Positions 44,601 to 59,159 are shown, counted from the stretch's first letter. The stretch is 64,000 nucleotides of DNA from Diphasiastrum complanatum (GCA_029204225.1 CM055107.1:10330282-10394281); one strand, 5' to 3'. The notes: generated by a model from the letters alone, not told the origin. Program-made: numbers and translations.

Positions 44601-45230
44601 ACAAACAAGTTGTTGCACCATGACATTGAGGTCTGGGAAATATTTTTCAATTGAATTCATAGAGTTTCACAAGTATTAACAAATCAAGAGGTAAACTATA
44701 GGTCCTTACTCACCACAATAACAGAGTTTTTGAATGAAAAAATGGGTCAATTGTGAAATTGACTAGGGCAATCCTCAAGTGTCATGAGTTACAAAAGACT
44801 TTTTGGGCAAAAGCTCGTAGCATGACAAATCATATCTAGAATAGATGTCCTACGGAGTCGGTGGAAGGTATGACACCCTATGAAGCATTTACTAGAAGAA
44901 ACATAATATATTTGAGAGTATTTGGTTGTGATATGGTTTTGCGCACATCTCTAATGAAACATGAAAGACACTTGTTGGTTAAGCATATTTTTCTTGGGTA
45001 GGACGAGAAAGCTAAAGCTTATAGGTTATATAATATGGATGCACATAAGCTTATCATTACCAAGGATGCGAAATTTTAGGAGATTGGCAAGCTTTAAAAA
45101 AACATTTAGTTGATGAGTTTTTGGATAATAGTCTTGACATTAAGAGAGAAGTTGATTCAAATGTAGAAGAATCAAAGGATCAAAATCAGACCATAGATGA
45201 GATTCCAAAGCAATTGCACAAATGATAATT
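44600..45230 (+). pseudogene. Second copia integrase fragment
   Basis: Reading across frames gives LKCHELQKTFWAKAR, PTESVEGMTPYEAFT, LRVFGCDMV, LLVKHIFLG and AKAYRLYNMDAHKLIITKDA, the post-core part of a copia integrase from a different family than the element upstream, since it repeats a region rather than continuing it. Many stops. Confidence 0.75.
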
Positions 45231-46430
45231 AAATGTAACAAGTGACGCAAATAAGGGAGAGACAAAATATGCTAGTAATATGCAAAGATCTTCAAATTCT
45301 CAATACAATTGAGTTTGTGATGAGTATAAGAGGCTTCCACTCCTTCAAAGATAATAAAAAACCGAGGCTTATAACGCTTATACCAAAATTATAAAAAGAT
45401 GGAAAGTAGGAAAAGAAATTTACTGGTGCCCCATCGTCAAATGAAAATTTGATGTTGACAACTTGGTAAGTAGGCCCAAAAGAAATCAAAGCGACAAAAA
45501 TAGCTGTCCCAATGTTCAGAAATGAATCTGTAGAATATGTCCATAACAATAGGTATGAAACGTGACATTAGTAAGATGTTTTACAACTAGTATATTTCAG
45601 CAATGGTTTTTGGTTCCTGAAGTTCCAAGCTGTTCTAAGAGGAAATAGAGGTAAACAATAAGGCATCAGCCAATTCAAATGTTAATTCATCTGAATCACT
45701 ATCTCGGGCATCACAGACTTACAAACTTGATCTGGCTGCACATAAACTTTTAGTGTGATGTAATTATTCCTCCAATCTCAAACCAATAATCACCTAGAGT
45801 TAAAAACCATTTAAGGTACTTGAATTTGGTCTGGTAGCCGATTGGCGGTTGTTTAAATTGGCAAGCACTACAAACAATTACAAGTTCCTCATAACCTACT
45901 TCTCAAGCAAAGAGATGGCCAAATAGAACTTCAAGCTTGAGCAAATGCTCTGCCAGGCACGAGACTGTTTCTAGAGAAACTGGACTAGTGAATCTGCAAA
46001 TGTCATGTATACAATTGCAGCACACTGGAAACACTTTCCACCCAGTAATGCTTAAGAGTAATCCAGAGACATAATACTGAACCTGCAATAATTGCACTCC
46101 TGTTCTAGCGTCGTTCTCAATCTGTAAAACAGTGTTCTCAATCTGTAAATTATTGTATTAGATTGATTCCCAGCAGAAAAATTCAAGGGTTACAGGCTAT
46201 GGTTATAGCCTGGTTAAAAAGGTTGATTGAACATAAAAAAGTTTCACAAGCACGATTCTGTGTTACACTCCCACTCAAAAGAAATTGTGCATGCAGAAAT
46301 GAAATCAAATGTAAATGTTTTACTGTCAAATGATCAATCTGGAGATGCATTCCTTACCTGGTTTATCATGAAATGAATTTTTATAAACTTGTCATGCAGA
46401 TTACAAAAAATTTGAACCTATGAAGTGCCT
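45231..46430. other. 3' flank of the RIF1-like gene, nothing coding
   Basis: AT-rich. Probably includes the 3' UTR of the minus-strand gene in 46100-46430; no polyadenylation site chosen. Confidence 0.5.
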
Positions 46431-49400
46431 TTAGCAGGAATTTGTCCTAGCAGCAACCTTACGGGCCTTGCAAACTGCAACTTTAAGCCCTATAATTGAA
46501 AGAAACGCCTCTACTTGAAGCAAATCGCTTAATTCTAATTCGTCCCACATTGTAGAAAATGCGAGTGTGCTTAGAACATCCCTGGCCTTAAGCTGATTTT
46601 TCTCGAGCATCCTGTGCACTTCTGACCCATCAACATTGTTCTTGCCTTCAACTGGAACTGAAGAAAGATTGGATACGTCCTCGTTGGCATTGGATGTCCT
46701 TTCTACACTTCTGCACACGTTAATCTCATCTGAAAGTGCGTCTAGAAGGGCTATATCAGTGTCAGGGTTCAAAAAATTGCAGGCATTTGGTTGTGCAGTA
46801 CTCTGGGGATAATATTGGCTTGAAATAGGACAAGCCGGAACTTCAACGTGACGATCTTTGAGTGCAGTTTCTAATTTAGAGCCCTCTGTAAGCACTCCCT
46901 GCATTGACACCTGCTCATGGCATGCATTATTCTGCAGACTCTGATGTACCTCATCATTGATCAGATCTTCAATGTTACTACAAGCCAATTTCGCAGGTGG
47001 TGAATCATCAGACTTCTGAGTCACGATACTAAGCCTTCGGGCATACGTTCGACCGCCTTGCCGGCCAGTTTTCAACTTTTTTAAGGGAGTCAAAGCCCTA
47101 ATGATAGCCCTTTCAGTGAGAGAGCAAGGGCTACCAGTCAGTCTTCGCCTCTTACGAAGATTTGGTCCCTTATTTGGTGTGTTCAATTTGGCTGAGGATG
47201 CTTCTTTAGATTTGATGTACTGCGGCCTCTCCATGCCAGCTCTATCTCTACGAGGTGAAATTTTCTTAGGAGCGTTGCTTTTCCTTTTGTTGTGGTGATT
47301 CTTGGCTATCTCTAGATCTTCTGAGTCATTTTTTGCTGCGATATTGTTGATATTGAAAACCCTTGCTGGAGCAACCCTACATCTGTTTGCACACTTGCTG
47401 GGAACAAAGCTGTTCACCCAAAAGCCTCGGTTGAGGGTTTGAACTTTGAAAGGAGAATAAGATGTCATAACCTTCACTGCTGTATTAAGAACATCGGATG
47501 TCTCTCTCAGGATTCTGATTTTGGGGTCTTCAATGTCGTTCAGAGAGGAAGATGGTAAGTTTACATTCCCTAATTGGTCAGAAAAATTTCCACTTTCATT
47601 TACTTTTGGAAATTCCACAGTGAATGGTTCACTGATTTTCTGTCTTTTCGCTGAACCAGATCTATTTAGACTGCCTCTTGTAGTCAGCTTTGCTATTGAC
47701 ACAGCTTTCTCGGCCTCAGATTTTATCCTCCAATTCTTACCCCCTCTTAACCTCCCTGAACTTCTCAAAAGTGGTCGCTTCTTCAGATCGAGTGAACCTA
47801 ACTCTCTTTTGAATGTACGATAGCGAGGCTGTGTTTCTACAGCCACATTCACTATGCTTTCACGTCTATCTTCTTCCTTGGTTAAATCAAAGAGTCTGAT
47901 TTCTTGACACACGGTGGCATTGTCATCTTTGACTTCCTGTTTGTTGGCAATATTTGCACCCATCACAGATCTTCCAGCCTCATCAACTTTGAGCTGTATA
48001 TTTAGGTCCAAACACTCCACAAGGTCTTCAGATTCCTGAAAGTCTTCTGATGTACCAGCCAAATCACCTTGACTAAAATCTGCCGATGTGTAAGTTTTGA
48101 TCCCAGTTCCACGGATGCGTTGTGATCTTCTAACCTCTTTTTGGTGATCTGTCAAAGGACCAGTCTTTTTTGTTTGGCTTGAAGGAATTATGACAAAGTT
48201 CATTGATTCAGTGGCCAAATGATCGGTGTTCTTTTGTTGTGCAGGTCGTTGCTTTGAGAGTTGGCTATCATGGAAAATGCTCTTTTCACCAAGTACACAA
48301 GCATCTTCACAATGTCTTTCTTGCCGAGTGACGCTTCTAGTTCGCTTTTGAAGCGCCTGAACATAGGTTGCTGATCTGCTAGTTATTGCGTTTGCCAATG
48401 GGTTCAAGACCTTGTCTCTACTAGAATTGTGCTGGTAAGAAGCGTCTACATTCTCAGGAGACTGTTCTTCTACTGATGGCTTTTCTGGACTTCTATTGAC
48501 ATCTACAGCAAGAGCAGTTTCAGCACCTGCTAAGCTGGATGCAAGCCTTTTCTGCATACCATGTAATAACTCTTTCTTTGCTTGACCAACCTTATTTTGT
48601 CTGGCTGCTTGTCCTTGACCTTGTTCCGCTTCTTTTCCACCAATTGGAATCGTAGCATGTAGGAGGTCTGCTCTAACTTCAGCTGATGAGTTCATGGGTT
48701 TGAGCAGCTTCGCATTTGTTGCTGCCATGTTTGTCTGTACCTCATTTCTTGCTGTCAAAGCATTGCTGCACTTAGAGCTAAAAGATAAACCATGACATTG
48801 TAACTTAACTTTTCCCAAGGAGCCATTCCAATGTGTGTTTATGTTTATAGGATCGGCATCCTTAACTTTTTGAAGATCCACATTTGATTGCATAGAGTTC
48901 TGTTGACATGCCAATGACGGTATTGATGTGGTTGAGTTTGATTCACATGGTTCATCTGGGATCGGTGCTTTACGCTGATCTATTGATACAGTGATGCCAG
49001 GCTGATTTTGCAAATCAATTGGCACATCTTTGGTGCAATTCTCAATTGGCTTTTTAATGGCATGAAATCTTTGAAGCATTGAACTTCGAATCTGCCCAGT
49101 AGGAGAAGGTGAAAGTTGTAAATTTGACGACGCTTCAACATGGAGCTCAGTACTAGAATCTGCTACTGGAAGCTTTTCCTTCTCGCTTTTCTGTTTCTCA
49201 CTGCATGATAAGTCTTTAGTAGAATGATGCTCTTCACCACTTTCAGGGCTAATTGCATTCGTTAAATCGTGTTTCCACCCGGGTAAGGTTATTTTCACAT
49301 GCATTTTCAGGCTCCGAAAAATAGGAATGAGGCATGATGGATATTTCAAGCCTGTTTTACATCCATATGTTGCCTCCCAAAATGACAGTGTACGGTTCAC

Positions 49401-52400
49401 AATGGTGATATTATCAATTAAAAAAAACCGGATCAGTGAAGGTGCTTGAACAGCAAGAAGGTTTGAATCAAATGAAATTGCTGGATGGCTTGTTTGTAGA
49501 CATGCCAATAATCCATCCCACACTCTACCAAGCTGTTCCTGTAGAGGTGCTGATAGAGACCTGTTTAAAGAGCTGGGTGATACAGTATCATGTCCAATAG
49601 CTATCCAATTTGCCAGTGGGCTAGAAATCATCTGCACAAGCTAAAAAACTCAATACTTTGTTTGCAAGCTTCAAAACCAGAAAGCATCATGCTTAAAAAC
49701 AACAACGCACGAAGTGCTTCAAAATTAGATGCAATTCATGAAACTATAAGATATTCTTCCAGGTACATAACATTTATGAGTTCTAAAGGCACCTGTAAAA
49801 GCAAAAGAGCTTCATGACGATTGTGCAGGCGATTTGCTAAAGCAGCCAATGAGTCCAGTACTCTACAATTCATAACCAGTGAGATGCGCAGTAGAGCTCA
49901 GTTTAGATTCTACTAACAGACAATACTTGGAAGAAACTGAAGCTATAATAGACATGAGAGAGAATAAAATATATTGCAAAAACTTAACAGCTGAAAACCA
50001 TATAGATAGTCTTGTATGACAACTAGCTGACATGCAATTATGTCTCATCTAAATAGTAAAGCTATGGCAAAGATGTCCCAACACTAAATATAAGCAAGAA
50101 TTCATAGCAAGGTCTTAAAAGCATTTTGCACCTGATAACAACTTTGTCAGGAAACTGCGCATCCAAAAGGTATTCAGTTCGTGAGATGGCAAGAAACCTA
50201 CATCATCAGAATGAAAGGAGACTATCACATTTTAAGGTCAACAATCTGAAGTCACCAGATTCATACAAGCAGCTGTCATGTGACTACTAATTGAATCATG
50301 TTGGTATCTTACCTGAATACTGAAATTCCTTATAATGAAGGTAATAGAACCATGACAAGTAATGTAACCAACCTAGACACTGATAGAAGAACCTCTTTCA
50401 TATTGTAAGGATCTTCAACTATTGTTGCAGTGCCATGGATATGTCCTCCAGAACTGGTCACATTGTCCCTTCGCTCTCTTTTTGGGGGCAGCACCACATG
50501 GCTGGAAATTTCGACATGCTTTAGAGCACATGCTATAGCAGTACTAAATAGCTCTAAAAACTCCAATGGTATTCTTAAAGTTTGGCTGTTGTTGCCCTTT
50601 CCCAACCTACTATCCTGACGTAGACCATCAAGAATTAACCTGAATCTTTGAAACATGCATCTAGTTATGAAATATTTGCTTCTTTTCAACGAGGCAATGC
50701 GAGAAACAGAATCAAACAGATTCAGCCAGCAACTTTCGACCATCTCAAGTTTATCACTGGAAAAATCTTTGCTACTACAGCCTTCATCACATTTTAAAAT
50801 GCTTTTTGCAATCTTCAAGTTTTCTTCTTTTGCACAGAAAGGGGAATGGAGATAGAGTTTAAGGGGAAAAAGTAGTGTGGAATATACAACAGTATATCCA
50901 GAATCTCTAGGGCCTCCTTCAAAAGAAGGCACATCATTGGTGCTTTCTATGAATATTCTCAGCTCCTCTGAAAAAATCTTCCAAATTTCGAGCAAGAATA
51001 AGCAATTTTGCCTGTCAAAACTTGTTGATGTCTTTTCAGGTTGCTTATGGACTGTTTTGTGATTTGGCCTCTGGCTCTTATTTCTGCACCCAAGAAAGCA
51101 TTTTAACCATTCCAAAATGAAAACTTTTCCATGGAAATTTGCCATACTGTTTAGGCCAAGACTTGCAGCAGAAGAAAGCTTTTGGATTCTCAAAAGAGAT
51201 GCTTTCTCTTCAGAGTCATCAATTTGGTTCTGAAAAACAAATTCTAGCCAGATTGCCAGGAGATAAGTTATGGGAGTAACGGATTCAGCACCCTTTATGA
51301 GTCCCAGATTTGCTTGTACATCACACTTAACTTGTGTCTCACCCTTACGTGTACCCTTTGATAATGAAACTTTGCTTTGATCTTTCCAAAATGACTTCTC
51401 ATCAGCATTTAGTGGGCAGGCTAATTTGTAAAATGAAGATGCCAAAATGATAGGGCGCAACTCTGAAAGCAATATTTCAATCATCATCCACGTCAGTTGA
51501 GATTTTTTCTTTGAGCTAGAATTCTGAGTATTTTCACTACAAAACTGTGCAACAACTTTTAAAAGCGAATGTACTGCCAAGACATCCTCATCTGAAGGTC
51601 TAACTTTATCCCTTTGGTCATTCTCTACCCCTCTGATAACCATTCTCCATGCTTCCAAAGCAGCATTCATGCTGCTAGATTGATTGATAGTTCTTCCTTT
51701 TGAACACTCCAAATCCTTTAAGCCAGATGCCCACAGCACAGCAACAATCTGTAGTAGGGCTTCAAGGTGGATAGAACCCCAAGCAGCCCATCTTATAGGG
51801 CTTATTGAAACCGCTTCTGATATTTCAGCAGAATTCTTTGTGGCATTTTGAGCATTCTCCACTGAAATGTTTTCAGACAAATTTCTGTCTGGGAATAGTT
51901 CTGAATCAAACATCCTGCTGCCAGTGGATGAGTTTAAGAGCTTGCACTTCAAATAATCTAGAAATACTTTTGCACAGTTGTCCCAGAAACATAAATCCCC
52001 TTCTTTGGGGCCTATTTTGAACACAAGTTCAAACATGGGAGCTGCGACGATTTTGAAAACTGAGGGGTCATTGACCCACAAACCCAATTTATTTAGCATA
52101 TGTAACCAAGTCTGCCAAGTAGCATTGATGACAGCTGTATCCATTTCCACCTCAATATTGTTAAGTATTGGTTTCATAAGAAGCTTCAAGTAGCTCAAAG
52201 AGGGTTGCCGAGGTGAACTCTCCTGACTAGGAGACACCAAAGAGCTTCCATAATGGTTTTCCCTTTCTTTAGGCATGAGACTTATTGGAGCTACATCTGA
52301 GCATCTCACTGCAACATCAATAAAGCATCTCCATCCAATCTGTTTCACAGCAGGAAAAGGTATGTGACTCCTTGGAAAACAAAACCTCAACGAATCACCA

Positions 52401-54873
52401 GTAGACACTTTAACAAAAGCCGAAGCTGAATGAATATCAGTAATGTTAAGCCCTGACTTTCTGACATGTCAAAACACTTCTACCTTATGATACAAAACAA
52501 CCTCCTCATTCAGTCTCATACAGATGGAAAGATTTATAAAGGGTCACCTATGAGTGATGCGCCCTGTTTAAAACTGGAAAATATGACGAAAACAATGAAA
52601 TGTCATCCTTGGAGAGAGTAGAAAGTTAAATAACAGAATTGTAACCTTGATAAATCTACAGCAACCCACCAAAAAGCTGTAATTGGGTAGGAATATACGC
52701 ATCAGACATTGCTGTATGCTAAGTTGGTTCAAAACTGTGGGAGAAATGCCAAGTTCTTTTAAGCAAAACTTCCAAGAGCTAAAATCGTCTCCCCTTAAAA
52801 TAACAGTATTACATGTGCAATTATTTAAAAATCTTTGACTGGATGGAGAAAAGGAAAATCAGAGACCTTTTTTATACAATACTGTGACAGGTAGGAACAG
52901 ATTCGAGACTATGAGGGACACCACAAGAAACATGTACGGTGAAATTGCTGCAAAAGGGTGCAAGTGATACTAAGATATTGAATCAGGCTTTGGTAGAAAA
53001 TTCCTATAAGAGTATAGCATTTGGATTCCCTCTAGCGTTGATAGTTCATAGCTAGAGAGTTTATCCTACCCTTATCTTTTGTCAAAAAGGCACCTCTCCA
53101 GGATCTTAAGAAATAAGGAAGTATTGCAATAAATTCTCCAACTTGACATGGAGACATTACAGCTTAGTCTAGGACTAGCAATTTTGGTCAAAGAGAAGTG
53201 GTGAATCTCATTACTAACAACAAAGCTCAAACATGGACACAGAATGTCACCAATATTCACTCAAAATGCTTACTCACGCAAAACCTGAAAACCACATGGA
53301 CAGTTACCTGGCAAAAACAAAAATCAATCATAAGCATCCACAACTTATCAATGTCGGCCCCTCATTCGAAAATGATTGCTCCTACAATAAAAATATCACA
53401 TACCTGAGAAGCAATTCGGACACGTACATCACTGGTAGCAGCAAAAGAAGATTGAGGAATAATAAGCATCTCATTTACAAGACTCCTGTTCTCGACAAAG
53501 TGATTATCCAAGAGCCTCACAAACCACCCCCATGCACGTACAGCTACCAAAGCAAATGCTGATGATTCATTCATTTCCTTCATCTTTGACAAATAAGTTT
53601 CTTTTACATCTACCGCCACCATCTACACAGGCAGGCATACAAACAAATTAGCACCACTAATCAAAACCGTCACTGACCACTCTGACACTTGTCAAAAGAA
53701 ATGCACATGAGAGATGTACCTGGCATCTGCTATGCCTTCAACTCTACAAGAAATACTTAAGAGGAAAAGGAAACTGAAATGCCATATGGATGAGGTTTGG
53801 TTCATAATATGGCACAGGAACTCATTGGAAGATTAAACCAACATCTCAAAGGAATAAGGTGAAACAAATTAGTAGGCCTATGATGTTGTACCTTGTAAAT
53901 GACATGCAACCTATACAGAGTACAGACACATATGAGAAACCTAGCCTCTGCCTAAAAGAGAACCATAACATCTTATTCTGCATGGTTTGTGTATCCAACA
54001 GCCAGACATTATACAGTTTACATAAGTGATGACTATTTCAAACAGAAATACTCTGCAAGTGCCTTTAACTTAAAGTTTGCATTGCTTTCAGTTCAAGATC
54101 CATTAGCATCAACTCCTCTACCTGCATCAGTTTTGGCGGGGGAGGTATGATTGTACATTTGATCTCTTCAAGGATCTGTTCAGCCATATCCCTTTCGTTC
54201 TTGGAAAGGCTGAGAAGTCTCCTATATAGAGGAGGAACCCACACATGTGAGAACTCCTTCATATCATTTGAAACACGGTCATTCAAAACCTTCACAGCCT
54301 GCAACAGATTAGCACAAGTGGATGATTACGTTTTGACCTTGCAACGATAGAATATCTCTTCAAGGGTGTTCAGCTTCTGTTAAAAGACAACCCAGAGAGG
54401 GAAAGGGAAGGAGGAAAAACTCAAAAACTTAAATCCATGGAGCCAAAACGTCATATCAGCTTTGCAGCAAAATTCATGCAATCTGCTGAGGCATATAAAA
54501 TGTTTTCAAACTTCTTCTCTACATGGTTTGCAATATATTCCATCAAATTAGTCATCTCATCTCTTCGACTAAGTTTAAGCCTCTGAAAGTAAACATGGCA
54601 AAAATCAGTCAGAATAGCAAATGCTCCTCAAAATGAGGTTGGTCATATCAAATTTATGGTTAATTGCTCTATGCTTAGAGAAGGAAAACAAGTGGTGCTG
54701 CAGCGCAATACTGAACACATGGGTCTCTTTGTGTGACTTTCCAAGGTGAGGAGACTTTGCATGTATATGAAACAAAGACACACCAAAAGAAGAATCTTAG
54801 CAAGCGTCATTAAAACTGTAGGTGCAAAGACTCCAGCTCACCTTGAAAAGGCTGCAGTTAACAACCCTGCAAA

Positions 54874-54940
<67 letters not shown>

Positions 54941-57900
54941 TGCGCACCATCTCCCCTCTTCTCTCCTTGCTATGGCTCGAAAAAGAATAAGGGGGTGGGC
55001 CAGCCCCGTCGGCCAACCCTCTTCCATACCCACCCCCTCCACTCCTAAGGCTACTGCTATGCAGCGGCTGGTACTGCTGCTGGGCAGCACTTCCCTTGCG
55101 CCCTCACCCTTTGCTCCCTCTCACTACCCATGTTGGATCTATTGCCCCTCTCACCATGCTCCATCCCAACCTATTCCTACTTCTGCCATTCTGCCGAATC
55201 CCCCTATTGATCCAGATATATTTCACTACGTGAAGCAAGGCAAAGAAACTCCAACATCTGTCATCTTGGCCACCATTTCCAAAGAGAGGTTAAGGGAACA
55301 AAAGGCCTCAACATTAGAGAGAGGCCTTGCAAAGACACAAGGCACCTTGAAAGAGGCAACACACTTTCTTGAGATCACCTTAGATCACCATAGCACAAGG
55401 ATGGAGGCAAAACAGAAAACCCAGAAAAATAACACAATCCTTGTAATCCGATTTGACTCAACGGAGAAGCGTAAAGATGCTCTATGATAGCAGGCCAAAC
55501 TAAAAGGCACCCACATCTTTATGGATGACGATTTGACCTACCTTCAGGAGGCAGGAAGCTTTCTAAGAAGCCAAAAATACGAGTCGATGAGTGATCTATA
55601 GAAATGGTCAAGTGTGATACATTGACAATGGTTCCAAATGCTCCTGAGAATAGGAAGTGACGGTCCTGAATCCTGATCATGGGTGCATCCCAGTTCCCCG
55701 TCCACACCATTTGTGCATTGGGGTGTGGAATTGTAATAGTATACATTCCTCATCCACAATAGAAGATAAGATTGATTTTGGTACACACGAAGATATCTTA
55801 TTATTCATGGAGACTCATGAATTGTGAGATGGAAATGTTAGCTTTTCCAAGCTTTAGATGGAAGTCAATTTACAAGATAGAGACAAGATCCATGAGTGAT
55901 AAAAGGTTCAAGGCTGCATGCCTATACAAGGGATCACTACACCTGATCTAGGAGGTCACTAGTCATGATGAGCACTCCTCTTTGCTCATCATGAAGTCAC
56001 TCCTCTCTTTGCTTCATCGGTTCCCGTATGATAGTCCACTTGAATTCGAGGCCACCTTTCTCAACACCGCAGCCTCACTGGCCTTTCCAACTAGACCTTA
56101 CCAATATAAATCCACTCCACTACACCCTATTCAAGGACCTTGGTACAATGTTGAGTGTCACTACCACTATCAACAAATTGTCCATGCACAAGTGTGTGCT
56201 CCCCAGCTCCTACATGATACTAGAAAAGTCTATCACTATACTCCGTAAGAAGAAGCAGGACTACGAAGAGAGTGAAGGGAGGAGGCTCATCAACCTCCTC
56301 TTTAGCTCCTCTTCAAGCGCCTTCTGGCAAATGTTCAACCCACATGCCCCGCCTCCTCTACTGACATACTTGCAAACATGGACCGACTATACACCATTCC
56401 CACAAAGACACCCACCGTCATTTCGCCTACATCGTCTAATTTCTTATTCTTCTCCTCGAATATAGTACAAACTACCATTAAGAGGCTGAAGACATTGTGC
56501 ACACAACATTAAAGACTTAGAGGCAAAGCTCCTGATCCACATCATTGACACACTCTCACCCACCCTAGCCACTTTGCTTAACCAAGCTCCCCATCCTAGT
56601 GCCCTCACATCATCCATCCCATCCATAAGAGTGGTGACCGCAAGAGACTCAATAACTACCTCACCATCATGATTGTGGACGTGTTATTACAAAGTATGGC
56701 ACCATTCCACTATCAACATTGAGAATTGAGGCAGAGACCAAGAGGATTATATGCAATGAGCCAAGTAGGTTTTAGGGCAAATTAATCCACGGATCATATG
56801 TTTACTCTCATGGCTATCGTTGAGGCCAACCACATACATGAGCGATTCTATTGCTATTTCGTCGATTTTAGCAAAACCTTTGATTCAGTTCATATTTTTT
56901 GCTTATCCAAGGTCTGAGAGATTTGGGCTTTTGAGGGTTGTCTCACAAGTTACACAAATATCTCACAGTAGATCAAGAGCACCACTGGGGTGAAGGGTGT
57001 TCCCTCATATCTACACTTTTAGAATATATGTTGATGAGTTGGCGAGGGTCATTGATTAGAGTGACAATTTGGGATGCATGCTAGGTGCCACCTCGATCGC
57101 TAATTTTACTTTATGCATATGATGTGGATCTAGTTTCACCAACTAGAGGGATTGCAAAGGCATCTAGATAACCTCCATTTCCTTTGTATCATATGGGGCT
57201 TGGAGGTTAACATCAAGAAGAGCAAGGTCAACACTTCCAAAGTTCTTATGCAAAGGCAAGAGTTTACAATTGACCGTCAACCATCATCCTACATAATCCT
57301 CTTCATTAATCCCATCTTCAATGAGGCAAGCAACTACAACTAGATTTGGGAAGGGCCACGCCTCCCAAGTTCACTTGGCTTGCATCAAGAGATTTATCCG
57401 AGACGCTTCAAGTGTCGTCTTTTCGATGCTTTTGTTACTCCCACAATGGCAACGACACCAAACTCCATCTGCTGCATCAATTATATCTCCATTGATAGCA
57501 CCAACGATTCATATTATATCATTCTTTAGTAGGATAGGATGAGGATACATATTACACTGTATTACACTAGTTTACTATTTCTTCTAAGCTCTAAATTTCT
57601 ATTAATTTTTACTATTATTTAAAGACGTCTTTACATTCCCATATGATTATACTGACCTCTTTTCGTCTTATGTAGCTTTTGCTACCTCTCCCTCTCCCTC
57701 TCCCTCTCAACTACTACAAATGTGAACAAGCACAGACTATAATTAGATTCAAAAAAGAATTTCTACCTGGAAAGCTTCAAATGTCACAGCAAGTGAGCCA
57801 AACGGATTGTCAACGGCATGCACTAGTGCTTCAATGATAACCTTGACATGAAGAGATAATAAAGTTGCATCAAACCTTTGCACTGATATGCACCATATGC

Positions 57901-58068
57901 CCAGATTACAAAGGATCTGCACAAAATAAGAAATTATCAATTCACATAAAGAGAGAAAATTTTTGTTAAAATACACAAAATTGCAAAAGCATCAACTTGT
58001 TTCACATACTTTCATGTTTGTTGAAGTGATAAGTTCAGACAGAGTCACCAACACTCCAGAAGCCTCCT
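46431..58068 (-). CDS. RIF1: RIF1-like telomere/replication-timing protein (8 exons found, N-terminus not resolved)
   Basis: Large nuclear HEAT-repeat protein; RIF1 proteins control replication timing and double-strand-break repair choice. Exons in transcript order: 58010-58068 (start uncertain), 57767-57916, 54122-54298, 53404-53622, 50373-52339, 50132-50197, 49793-49862, 46431-49631 (TAA at 46431). All have GT-AG borders and phases fit, giving about 1970 codons with no stop. Family evidence: NLGIWCISVQRFDATLL, DNPFGSLAVTFEAFQ, HVWVPPLYRRLLSLSKNERD, IKCTIIPPPPKL, DVRVRIASQ joined to IGWRCFIDVAV, and YLKLLMKPILNNIEVEMDTA, all of the Rif1 N-terminal HEAT domain. The last exon (1067 codons) is hydrophilic and probably disordered, with basic patches (LRKRRRLTGS, TPLKKLKTGRQGGRTYARR) and a short C-terminal helical segment ELSDLLQVEAFLSIIGLKVA. 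First exons were not found upstream. Identity by motif, not by search. Confidence 0.72.
54878..54938. repeat. (CT)n microsatellite in a RIF1 intron
   Basis: About 30 CT units in the intron 54299-57766. Confidence 0.95.
54960..57440 (+). mobile_element. LINE (non-LTR) remnant inside the large RIF1 intron
   Basis: Plus-strand, antisense to RIF1. A possible ORF1-like end (KGTHIFMDDDLTYLQEA, ~55500) is followed by a pre-RT segment (SITILRKKKQDYEESEGRRL, ~56220-56285; SSSSSAFWQMFNPHAPPP, ~56310) and RT: CYFVDFSKTFDSV (56850-56895), TGVKGVPSYLHF (~56980), DELARVID (~57030) and LLYAYDVDLVSPT (~57108), where the catalytic A/F-DD reads AYD. The thumb region LFDAFVTPTM ends near 57440. No endonuclease motif seen; many stops and frameshifts. 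Confidence 0.75.
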
Positions 58069-59159
58069 CTGCTAACACAGTAAGCTTTACGTCGTTATAA
58101 CAAGTAGTCAAACTCATAGAGATCTTTTGACATAATCGAGTTGATGCAAAAAAGAAACATGGATAGTTTAGCTAAACTAACACATAAATTATGTTCTTGC
58201 GTAGTACCAGTGAAAAGGTTATTACGAAATGTGATTGAAGCACCAGAATACTATAGAACCGATGAATATGGCAACAGCACCAATACTCTTGTCATTTCAA
58301 TGTCTATGAATTGCACCAAGCAAGAACGTAGAGGCAATATTGGCAAACCTCCAATAACAGATACGAAGCTGGAGTGGTGGAGGAAGAACCCTAATGATTT
58401 CAAGGCAATAGTTGAGCTGCAAACAAAGAAGCAAATGATTATAATCTAGGTCTTCTATATCTCACATGCCAAAGGTTCAGAATCATGCTAGATCTACAAT
58501 CCTTTTTATCACCACTACACATAGCTAAAAAACTAATTTACTATTGCAAGTCAACAACAAAATATATTAAGTTTGAATGAATCTCTAGATGCAACTACAC
58601 ATGACAATGACTTTCCCATATGCTAATGCTTACAATTTCTTGCAACTATAATGCATAAACTATAGTAGACAATCTTCTAAACAAGAGACATTCAACTTGG
58701 TTTTGGGATCTCATTGCTATTCAAACGTATCTTAGAAAAGAATTCTTGTAATTTCACACATGGAAAGCAAGTCAACATAAAGGAGAAGCTCCATAATCTA
58801 GAGACAATATAAAGGGTGGATGACTCTATTCAAGCAAATTTTGGCATTCTACACCATTTTCTAGGGAATCACTCTAATGCATTTGGTAGATTTGTAACAA
58901 TAAGAAGGCATTTCAAAAACCTTTTTCTACAAGTGTTGCTTGCCAATTTTCTACAAAGCAAAGTTTTATGGTACCTTTTCGAATCGCCTTTTTGAAACAT
59001 GTTTGAATTGGATTTGAATCGAGAAAGAATCAGCTTCTCCAAGTTCGAACCGACAAATCAGTTTTAGACTCTTTGACACTACGGTCGTCCCCCGCATCCA
59101 TGTAGCAACCAAAGCATGGAGCAATGGCCTGACAATCACTAATTGAGCACACATCTCAT
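58069..59159. other. AT-rich interval upstream of the first RIF1 exon found
   Basis: No further RIF1 exon, element or RNA gene recognised. The ORF 58141-58449 has no family features. Confidence 0.5.

Noticed and set aside
52340-52438. Extending the large RIF1 exon upstream to a CAG near 52427
   Set aside because: The acceptor at 52340-52342 restores the phase from the previous exon and the family sequence IASQ-IGWRCFID; the longer version breaks the frame.
58141-58449. Plus-strand ORF of 102 codons as a small gene
   Set aside because: No domain, no splice or promoter context, AT-rich intergenic composition.
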